From NCBI GenBank assembly GCA_016713665.1, contig JADJOR010000024.1, forward strand, positions 186,001 to 250,000: a stretch of DNA of 64,000 nt, in the 5' to 3' direction. How positions within the stretch are numbered: position 1 is the first letter of the stretch; every line of letters begins with the position of its first letter. The translations under genes were made by a program, and so were the position numbers. The stretch comes from Deltaproteobacteria bacterium. GTDB lineage: Bacteria; Myxococcota_A; UBA9160; UBA4427. The notes below the pieces were generated by a model. The model was not told the DNA's origin and did no database searches. It worked only from the letters and a program-made list of their open reading frames with translations. Below are positions 57,836 through 64,000 of the stretch, piece by piece.

Positions 57836-58399
57836 ATGTTGCTCGACGAGCAGATCGTCGCGATCGAGAAGGCCTTCGGCGCCGCGGGGATCCCCCATGC
57901 ATTCGGCGGCGCCCAGGCGCTCGCCTACTATGGTCCGATCCGCGCGACCCACGACATCGACGTCAACGTCTTCCTCTCCGTCGCGGAGGTGGGTCGGGTC
58001 TTCGAGGTCCTCGCGGGACTCGGGGTCGACGTCGCCAACCCCGGGCTCCGCGTGCTCGCCGAGCGGGACGAGCAGGTCCGGGTCCGCTGGAACGGAACCC
58101 CGATCGATCTGTTCTTCGCCTACGACGCCCTCCACCGCAGCTCGATGGAGCGCCGCCGCCGCGTCGACTTCTACGGCGATCCGATCCACATCCTCAGCGC
58201 CGAAGATCTGATCGTCTTCAAGGCGACCTTCGATCGGAGCAAGGACTGGAAGGACATCGCCGGCATGATCTTCGCCTCGCCCGAGCCCCTCGACTTCGAC
58301 TACGTCCGAAGCTGGCTCGAGCGCATCGACGGCGTGGAGCACGCACGCCTCTCCCGACTCGAGCGGCTGATCGCTTCGGGCGGGGTCGAGGTGGATTGA
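57836..58399 (+). CDS. Nucleotidyltransferase-fold protein (AbiEii/MNT-like)
   Basis: 187 aa. FGGAQALAYYGPIRATHDID, then VNVF, is the nucleotidyltransferase motif, with G24-G25 and metal Asp D40 and D42. IDLFFAYD gives the third Asp (D91). HILSAEDLIVFKATFDRSKD and KDIAGMI are the AbiEii-type C-terminal motif. Such proteins transfer nucleotides to tRNA, proteins or antibiotics; several are toxins. It starts 2 bp after the upstream gene. Its stop lies in a 10-bp tandem repeat. Confidence 0.82.
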   Translation: MLLDEQIVAIEKAFGAAGIPHAFGGAQALAYYGPIRATHDIDVNVFLSVAEVGRVFEVLAGLGVDVANPGLRVLAERDEQVRVRWNGTPIDLFFAYDALHRSSMERRRRVDFYGDPIHILSAEDLIVFKATFDRSKDWKDIAGMIFASPEPLDFDYVRSWLERIDGVEHARLSRLERLIASGGVEVD

Positions 58400-58427
58400 G
58401 GCGGATAGAGGCGGATTGAGGCGATTG
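58391..58427 (+). repeat. 10-bp tandem repeat (about four units) over the nucleotidyltransferase stop codon
   Basis: Units GTGGATTGAG, GCGGATAGAG, GCGGATTGAG and a shortened GCGATTG run from 58391. The TGA of the upstream gene is in the first unit, and TAG/TGA triplets recur in the others. Confidence 0.75.
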
Positions 58428-58459
58428 CGCGCGCGAACTGGAGGTCAGGGGGCAGCGCT

Positions 58460-59935
58460 TCAATCGAGCCTCGCTCCCGAGGGTTCGAATCGAACCGGCC
58501 GCCCGATCGGGTCGCTCGCCAACATCGCTTCGACGTCGCGCGGCGCTTCGAGTCGCGCCCACGCCCGCGCGCCGTCCTCGAGCAGACAGGCCGCGATCGC
58601 GTGGCTCGCCTCGCGACTGCGGCCATGGGGAATCACGTAGCCCTCGATCCGCCCGAGCCCGCGCGGTGCCGTCTCGAGGCAGCGGCGCGGGCCGGGATCC
58701 GTGAAGGGTCCTGCGAGCCCGCGGAAGCCCTCGACATGCGGGCGGCCCGAGTAGGCGACGACGCAGAATCGGCTCGCGAGCCCGCCGTTCGAGCTGCAGA
58801 CGGCCAGCGCGTCGGGCTCGGCGCGGACGCGCTCGACCACGTTCGCGAGCATGTGGGTCGTGTAGTTGTTCCAGGGCCCGCCGGCGAAGCGCATGCCGCC
58901 GGTCAGCGTGATCTCCCGATCGGGATCGAGGGCGAGGGCGCGCGCCTGCGTCTGGACCGCGAAGGGGAAGCAGGCGTAGAGATCGACGAACCCGGCCTCG
59001 CGCAGGGAACGCCCGATCATCGCCTCGAGCTGGTGCGCGGCGACCGTGAGCGCGCGGCTCTCGTGGAGATGCCAGCGTTCGGAGACGAAGGGCTCGTGGG
59101 CGACGGCGCTGGCCCAGGGAAAGACCCAGCGAGAAGGCTCGATCCCGAGCGAACGCGCGACACCGACCGAGCAGAGCAGGATGGCCGCTGCCTGGTCGAT
59201 GAACTGGTTCGAGTTCATGAGCTTCGTGTACGGGAAGCCGACATAGCGATTGGATGCGCTCGCCTCGCGGATCTCGGCGGGGGAGTGGCCCTTGCGATCG
59301 TCGGCGTAGGGATTCGCGGCGGCGACCGCGCTCATGCGGGACCAGAGCCGGCTCACGGCGTCGAGATGTTCGTCGCGGCTGCGGCCGAGGGCGGCGCCGA
59401 GGGCGGTGTCCATGAGCGGATACATCTGGATCGGCTCGGCGATGCCGAGCGCGTTCTCGTGGGGATGGCCGATCCATTGGCCGAGGTCGTCGCCGAAGGC
59501 GAGATCGGGATCGGGCTCGCTGGCGTCGAGGCGGTCTTCGTCGCGCGAGGGTGAGCCGACGTCGGATTGGAGGCGGCCGGTGCGCAGCGCCGAGCCGAGC
59601 TCGCCGCCGGCAAGGAGCGCGGCCCGGAGGCGACCCTGGGCGATCTCGCTCGCGGCATGGGCGAGGACGATCTGGCTCGTGTGGCCGCCGTGGTTCGCCT
59701 GGAGCGTTCGTGCGCCCGCATGGCCGAGGCGCTGCGCGACGCGGCGCGGGGCGTTGCGGTAGCGCTGGGTACCGATCTTCGTGAGGGCGACGAGCTCGAT
59801 CGGCAGCGCGCGGCCCCCGGTGTCCGCGAGCGCGCGCCGCGCCGCGATCTCGATCAGATCGACCGGCTCCGCCGCACCCTCGGCCCCATTGACCTGCCCC
59901 ACGCCCACGATCACCGGCGTCCGATCGTCGATCAT
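58460..59935 (-). CDS. Thiolase-like acyl-CoA protein lacking the catalytic cysteine
   Basis: 491 aa. DRTPVIVGVGQVNGAEGA opens the thiolase fold. ANHGGHTSQIVLAHAASEIA replaces the nucleophile region: spacing to the conserved AQG places Gly at the Cys position. FPYTKLMNSNQFIDQAAA, ACFPFAVQTQARAL and LTGGMRFAGGPWNNYTTHML are blocks seen in a distinct group of long thiolase-like 'acetyl-CoA acetyltransferase' proteins. GGAGAAGG is ahead of the ATG. It is the last gene of a minus-strand set with a CoA ligase and a CoA-transferase. True thiolysis is doubtful. Confidence 0.82.
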   Translation of the reverse strand: MIDDRTPVIVGVGQVNGAEGAAEPVDLIEIAARRALADTGGRALPIELVALTKIGTQRYRNAPRRVAQRLGHAGARTLQANHGGHTSQIVLAHAASEIAQGRLRAALLAGGELGSALRTGRLQSDVGSPSRDEDRLDASEPDPDLAFGDDLGQWIGHPHENALGIAEPIQMYPLMDTALGAALGRSRDEHLDAVSRLWSRMSAVAAANPYADDRKGHSPAEIREASASNRYVGFPYTKLMNSNQFIDQAAAILLCSVGVARSLGIEPSRWVFPWASAVAHEPFVSERWHLHESRALTVAAHQLEAMIGRSLREAGFVDLYACFPFAVQTQARALALDPDREITLTGGMRFAGGPWNNYTTHMLANVVERVRAEPDALAVCSSNGGLASRFCVVAYSGRPHVEGFRGLAGPFTDPGPRRCLETAPRGLGRIEGYVIPHGRSREASHAIAACLLEDGARAWARLEAPRDVEAMLASDPIGRPVRFEPSGARLD

Positions 59936-59968
59936 GCCCTTCTCCCGTCCGGCGAGCTCTTGCGCGTC

Positions 59969-61801
59969 TCAGCCCTCGGACGACGGTAGCCCGAGGCGCG
60001 CGAGCGCCGCTTCCGTCAGCTCGACATAACGCCGAGCCGCGGCGTCGAGCACGTAGAGCGGATCGCCGACGCGCTCGGGCGCATAGCCCTGCTGCTTGAG
60101 ATCGGCGAGGCCGAGCTTGTAGGTGTCGGTGAGTACCGCGCGCCCGTCGCCCAGGCGGACGAAGAGCGGCCAGGCGAAGGCCGGCAGCTCCCGCTCGAGA
60201 TGACCCACCAACGCTTCGCCGTCGAATGCGCGCCCCGCCGCGAGGGCGACGAGCGCCATCCCGGCCCGGCCTTCGTGGCCCGGGACCTCGACGCCGTAGA
60301 CGACGGCGTGGGCGACCGCCGGAAAGCCCTCGATCGCCTCGGCGACCTGCTGCGCGGAGACGTTCTCGCCCTTCCAGCGATAGGTGTCGCCGAGGCGCGC
60401 GACGAAGAAGTAGTAGCCCTCGCGCTCGCGGAAGAGATCGCCCGAGCGATACCAGAGGTCGCCCTCCTCGAAGGCGTTCTCGAGCAGCTTCGAGCGCGTC
60501 GCCTCCGCCGACGAATAACCCTCGAACTCCCCGCGATCCGCGAGCCGCGCGAGCAGCTCTCCGGCCTCGCCGGGCGCGCACCGGATCAGGCGTCCCGCCG
60601 CGTCGCGGGCGAGCGCGTCCCGCGCCGCGTCGACCCGCGCGAGCGCGAGGCGCCCCGCGAGCTCCGGCGCCGCGCGCCCGACCGAGCCCACGACACCGTC
60701 GAGGTTGAAGATTCCGATCACGCCCTCGGAGGAGCCGTAGCTCTCGACGATCCGGACCGGCCCGAAGCGCGCCTCGAAGGCATTTCCGACGCGCGCGTCG
60801 ACACCGGCGCCGATCATCGCGCGCAGCGGGTTCGGGCGATCGAGGGGCGAGGGCGGCCGCGCGAGCAGGTAGCGCAGGACCTCGCCCAGATACTGGAAAG
60901 TCGTCGCACCGAACGCGTGGACGTCCGTCCAGAATCGCGATGCCGAGAAGCGCTCGCGGATCGCGATCGAGGCCGACACGGAGAGCGCGGCCCCGATCGC
61001 CGAAAGCGCCGCGATGTGGAACATCGGGAGCACGACGTACATGCAGTCCGTCGCGTCCATCTCGAGCAGCACGCCCTCGGAGATCGCGCCGGCGAGATAG
61101 CGGCGATGGCTGCAGCGCGTCGCCTTCGGAAGGCCGGTCGTGCCGGAGGTGAAGATGTAGAAGAGGGTGTCGTCGGGGGAGATCGAGTCGTTCGAAGCGG
61201 TCCGGGGGAACGCACGGGATGGCGGAACACCGCCGCGAGTCAGCAACGCGTCGAGGGCGTCGAGGGGATCACCGGGCCCGGGTGCGTCGCGATGATCGGG
61301 CGGCACGCGGTGATCGGGCGCATCGACCGACGCGAGCACGTGGATCGCCTCGACCGAAAGCACGCCGAGGGACTCGAGCTCGGGAGCGACCTCGGCGGTC
61401 GTCACGGCGAGGGAGACCGGGATCTCGCGCAGGGCGTGGGCGAGCGAGCGGCCCCGCAGGCCGGTGCCGAGGAGCGAGAGGCGGGCGCCCGCCTCGGCGA
61501 GGCCGAGGAGGAGGGCGAGGAAGGCGGGGCTCGCGGGGAGCTGGAGGGCGACGGCGTCGCCGGGACGGAGGCCGGCGGCGCGCGCCCAACGGGCCACACG
61601 TGCAACGAACGTGTCGAAGGCCTGATAGTCGAGGGTGCGCGCATCGGTCCGGATGACGGGGCGGCCGGGGGCGAGCCGCACGCGCTCCTGCCAGAACGCC
61701 GCGAGCGTCGCGTCGGAGAGCCGCTCGGCGATCTTCGCGCGCACGGCGGCCAGGCGGGCCTCGCTCTCGGCCCGGGTCGGGAGTGAGACCGCGTTGGTCA
61801 C
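59969..61801 (-). CDS. Acyl-CoA synthetase, AMP-forming (FadD6/FATP-like)
   Basis: 610 aa. TLFYIFTSGTTGLPKATRCS is the phosphate loop, ESYGSSEGVIGIFNLDG the A5 region, WYRSGDLFREREGYYFFVAR and LGDTYRWKGENVSAQQVAEA the A7/A8 motifs, and LTDTYKLGLADLKQQGY the A10 Lys region. It activates long-chain or cyclic carboxylic acids to CoA esters. The GTG start overlaps the stop of the upstream HAF-repeat gene (GTGA), so translation is probably coupled. A related paralogue is at 51907-53778. Confidence 0.88.
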   Translation of the reverse strand: MTNAVSLPTRAESEARLAAVRAKIAERLSDATLAAFWQERVRLAPGRPVIRTDARTLDYQAFDTFVARVARWARAAGLRPGDAVALQLPASPAFLALLLGLAEAGARLSLLGTGLRGRSLAHALREIPVSLAVTTAEVAPELESLGVLSVEAIHVLASVDAPDHRVPPDHRDAPGPGDPLDALDALLTRGGVPPSRAFPRTASNDSISPDDTLFYIFTSGTTGLPKATRCSHRRYLAGAISEGVLLEMDATDCMYVVLPMFHIAALSAIGAALSVSASIAIRERFSASRFWTDVHAFGATTFQYLGEVLRYLLARPPSPLDRPNPLRAMIGAGVDARVGNAFEARFGPVRIVESYGSSEGVIGIFNLDGVVGSVGRAAPELAGRLALARVDAARDALARDAAGRLIRCAPGEAGELLARLADRGEFEGYSSAEATRSKLLENAFEEGDLWYRSGDLFREREGYYFFVARLGDTYRWKGENVSAQQVAEAIEGFPAVAHAVVYGVEVPGHEGRAGMALVALAAGRAFDGEALVGHLERELPAFAWPLFVRLGDGRAVLTDTYKLGLADLKQQGYAPERVGDPLYVLDAAARRYVELTEAALARLGLPSSEG

Positions 61802-63021
61802 CGCGAAACCCCGCGTCTTCGGCGAGCGCGCCTCGCGATCTCGAGGCAGCCGATCGGGATCAGCAGCGACAGATCGGGCTCGGGGAGATGGGCGAGGTAC
61901 ATCCGCGGCTGACCGAATCGATAGCCCTGGCCGACGATCCAGCGGCCATCGTCGGAGACGCCGATCGCCGACTCGAGGTTCCAACCCGTCATGTCGACCC
62001 CGAGCCCGGCGAGCACGTCGGTCAGCGGGCGCATGCCCTGACCGGGGCGCCAGACGAAGGCCGCGCGATCGTAGAAGGGGTAGGTACCCCAGCCGACGAT
62101 CACGGAGCCGTCGGCCGATACATCGGATGCCGCGCTCGCGAATCCGCCGCCGGGAAGGTCGCCCAGGCCGACGAGGCCGCTCTCGCTCGTCCATCGGAAG
62201 GCCTCGTACCCGTTCGGTGAATTGCCCGATCCGACGACCACCGATCCATTTGCGGACGCGGCCACGGCCTCGCTCCAGAACGTGCCGCCCGGCAGATCGC
62301 CGAGCCCGACGATCCCGGATCCGGCCGACCATCGAAACGCCTCCTCGCCCGAGCTCGAAACGCTGCGCCCGACGACGACGGAGCCGTCCGCCGACACGCC
62401 GCCTCCGAGGCTGAACCAGAATCTCCCCGGCAGGTCGCCCAGCCCGACCATCCCGGTCGCCGATGTCCATCGGAAGGCCTCGGCTCCGTCGATCGACTCA
62501 CTGGTCCCGACGACGACGGAGCCATCGGCCGAGACGGCGTGCGCGATGCTGTCCGGCCGACTCGGGTCGAGCGCGCCGAGTGCGACCATTCCGGTTCCGG
62601 CGCTCCATCGGAACGCCTCCGTGCCCGCCGTGGTCACCCCGTAGCCGACGACGAAGCGACCATCGGCCGAGACGCCATTCGCGCCGCTCGAGAATGAACC
62701 GCCCGACAGGTCGCCGAGAGGCGCGAACCCGATACCGAGCTGCCAGCGAAACGCTTCGTCGCGGAGCGACGATTGGCCCCGCCCGACGATCACGCTCCCG
62801 TCGCCCGAGACGTCGCTCGGATGGGCGATCACGAAAGCGCTCGGCGCGAACTGGGAGAAGGCGGTGATGGACGGTGGCGCAGCCGAAGCCGCTGATCCGG
62901 CGAGGAGTGGGGTGAGGAGTGGGGTGAGGAGCGGGGCGAGGATCGCGGCGAAGCGGGGGAAGAGCGATCCGATGCGCGGAGGCCGCGATCCGCGCGCGGC
63001 GCGCATCGCGGCGCAGGCCAT
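61798..63021 (-). CDS. Secreted HAF-repeat protein with PEP-CTERM-like tail
   Basis: 407 aa. A signal peptide (~20-48) includes a LLTPLLTPLL repeat. Seven or so ~40-residue HAF repeats follow, with the pattern VSADGSVVVG, EAFRWSAGSGIVGLGDLPGG and near variants. The C-terminus reads LPEPDLSLLIPIG, a short hydrophobic stretch and RRARRRRG, close to the PEP-CTERM exosortase signal. It should be exported and surface-bound; function unknown. Its ATG overlaps the CoA-transferase stop by one base and its stop overlaps the next gene, which is odd for a secreted structural protein among metabolic genes. Confidence 0.82.
   Translation of the reverse strand: MACAAMRAARGSRPPRIGSLFPRFAAILAPLLTPLLTPLLAGSAASAAPPSITAFSQFAPSAFVIAHPSDVSGDGSVIVGRGQSSLRDEAFRWQLGIGFAPLGDLSGGSFSSGANGVSADGRFVVGYGVTTAGTEAFRWSAGTGMVALGALDPSRPDSIAHAVSADGSVVVGTSESIDGAEAFRWTSATGMVGLGDLPGRFWFSLGGGVSADGSVVVGRSVSSSGEEAFRWSAGSGIVGLGDLPGGTFWSEAVAASANGSVVVGSGNSPNGYEAFRWTSESGLVGLGDLPGGGFASAASDVSADGSVIVGWGTYPFYDRAAFVWRPGQGMRPLTDVLAGLGVDMTGWNLESAIGVSDDGRWIVGQGYRFGQPRMYLAHLPEPDLSLLIPIGCLEIARRARRRRGVSR
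62902..62937 (-). repeat. 12-bp tandem repeat (three units) in the signal-peptide coding region
   Basis: GAGGAGTGGGGT occurs twice in a row and a third copy differs at two bases. It encodes the Leu-Thr-Pro-Leu repeats of the signal peptide, so copy-number change would keep the frame and lengthen the hydrophobic core. Confidence 0.7.
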
Positions 63022-64000
63022 CAGCGGATGACGCCTTCGCGGCGCAGGTCGGCGATCGCGCTCGCGTCGAGCCCGAGATCGGCCGTGAGGACCTCCGCCG
63101 TGTGCTCTCCGATCAGCGGCCACTTCGTCGCCGGCCCTTCCGGGCTCGCCGAGAACTTGATCGGGTTGCCGTGGACGCGGACCACGCCGGTGGGCGTCGC
63201 GGCGGGGATCTCGACGATCATCTCGTGGTCGCGGACGTGGGGATCGGCGAGCAGATCGTCGCCCTCGTAGCTCGGCCCGGCGACGACGCCCGCATCGGCG
63301 AGCAGGCGACTCGCCTCGAGCTTCGTCTTGTCCCGGGCCCAGGCCTCGATCGCGGGGCGGAGCACCGGCTCGAGCTGCGCGTTCCATTGCTCGCGGGTCG
63401 CGAAGCGCGGATCCCGGATCCACTCCGGATGCCCGACCGTCTCGGCGAGCCGCTCGAATTGATGGACGCGGCCGACCTGCAGCACGAAGAGGCCGTCCTT
63501 TGCCTCGAAGGAGTCGAGCAGGCCGGGCCAGGCGGCGATGCTGTTGTCCTGGACGCCGATCGAGGGATTGAAGGCGACCATGTCCATGATCGAGATGATC
63601 GCGTCGAGCATCGCGACGTCGACCTTCTGGCCTCGGCCGGTCTGGTCGCGGCCGCGCAGCGCGGCGAGCAGGCCGATCATCGCGAAGAGGCCGGTGCCGA
63701 TGTCGCCGATCGCGCCGCCGACGCCGATGTTGGGCCGCCTTCCGGGCTCGGGGCGGAACGAGTAGAAGCCGCCCATCGCCTCGGCGACGCAGGCGTAGGC
63801 GGGCCAGCGGCCGTAGGGCGTCGGGCGCAGGCTCCCGAAGCCCGAGGCCGACACGTAGACGAGGCGCGGATGGAGCTTCGCGAGGGTCTCGTAGCCGAGG
63901 CCGAGGCGCTCCATCGTGCCGGGCTTGAAGTTCTCGACGACGACGTCGAATTTCGGGACGAGCTGCCGGACGAGCTCGGCGCCGCGGGGGTGCTTGAGAT
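63021..64000 (-). CDS. CaiB/BaiF-type (class III) CoA-transferase, 5' end outside the window
   Basis: The last ~326 codons are visible; the start is beyond base 64000. KFDVVVENFKPGTMERLGLG, HPRLVYVSASGFGS, GAIGDIGTGLFAMIGLLAAL (catalytic-Asp region), TGRGQKVDVAMLDAIISIMD and PLIGEHTAEVL are the hallmark blocks of family III. These enzymes move CoA between acids via covalent intermediates; relatives act in carnitine, bile acid and oxalate pathways and include alpha-methylacyl-CoA racemase. The TGA overlaps the ATG of the HAF-repeat gene by one base, starting a four-gene minus-strand unit. Confidence 0.9.
   Translation of the reverse strand, partial: LKHPRGAELVRQLVPKFDVVVENFKPGTMERLGLGYETLAKLHPRLVYVSASGFGSLRPTPYGRWPAYACVAEAMGGFYSFRPEPGRRPNIGVGGAIGDIGTGLFAMIGLLAALRGRDQTGRGQKVDVAMLDAIISIMDMVAFNPSIGVQDNSIAAWPGLLDSFEAKDGLFVLQVGRVHQFERLAETVGHPEWIRDPRFATREQWNAQLEPVLRPAIEAWARDKTKLEASRLLADAGVVAGPSYEGDDLLADPHVRDHEMIVEIPAATPTGVVRVHGNPIKFSASPEGPATKWPLIGEHTAEVLTADLGLDASAIADLRREGVIR

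Noticed and set aside
58478..58492. tRNA-like GGTTCGAATC segment
   Set aside because: It is a short palindrome inside the thiolase-like coding region with no cloverleaf around it.

Overview
The window comes from a very GC-rich, gene-dense, aerobic Gram-negative bacterium. The best guess is an uncultured member of the Myxococcota / 'Deltaproteobacteria' or Binatota-like lineages. Reasons: a Cys-rich repeat protein with an exosortase-type C-terminus, a secreted HAF-repeat protein ending in a PEP-CTERM-like tail, a caa3-like oxidase operon, several F420-type enzymes, and many acyl-CoA and thiolase-like genes. This placement is inference; no rRNA or tRNA gene was found. Most starts follow a good Shine-Dalgarno sequence, and GTG or TTG starts are common.

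Layout: 0-0.44 kb, the N-terminal part of a DabA bicarbonate-pump subunit runs off the left edge. 0.8-4.5 kb holds a nitroreductase and a large c-di-GMP enzyme. 4.5-11.4 kb holds two amidohydrolases (minus strand) and a plus-strand set of EthD-like protein, DUF35 protein and two thiolase-like proteins. 11.4-17.4 kb (minus) holds an FKBP lipoprotein, a Cys-rich surface protein, a hybrid histidine kinase and an M20 peptidase. 17.5-22.1 kb is a long Lhr helicase. 22.2-23.6 kb is an MFS transporter. 23.7-30.3 kb is a cytochrome c oxidase cluster: DUF420, di-haem cytochrome c, a 43-aa protein, subunits II, I, III, IV, a second III, and a small CxxC membrane protein. 30.3-39.8 kb is a mixed region: a broken YheU-family gene, F420-type LLM and DDN enzymes, nitronate monooxygenase, sulfotransferase, a TonB-domain lipoprotein, MFS, EthD, a DUF393 membrane protein and DUF1214. 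40-50.9 kb holds a membrane PAS kinase, BioA, an enoyl-CoA isomerase-like protein, a CrtC/AttH-like protein, an MscS channel and a DUF3604 protein. 50.8-57.1 kb holds a GST, a very-long-chain acyl-CoA synthetase, an LLM oxidoreductase and a molybdopterin oxidoreductase. 57.3-58.4 kb is a nucleotidyltransferase pair resembling a toxin-antitoxin module. 58.5-64 kb (minus) is a tightly coupled set of CaiB-type CoA-transferase (cut by the right edge), HAF-repeat protein, acyl-CoA synthetase and thiolase-like protein.

How the genes fit together: much of the content suits a lifestyle of degrading or remodelling acyl-CoA, steroid-like or other lipophilic compounds with F420-, flavin- and molybdenum-dependent redox enzymes, using oxygen as electron acceptor. 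Points that stand out are an oxidase subunit I lacking the canonical K-channel lysine, three thiolase-like proteins all lacking the catalytic cysteine, a heptanucleotide repeat array, and four single-base frameshifts plus one in-frame amber codon. The frameshifts may be assembly or sequencing errors.
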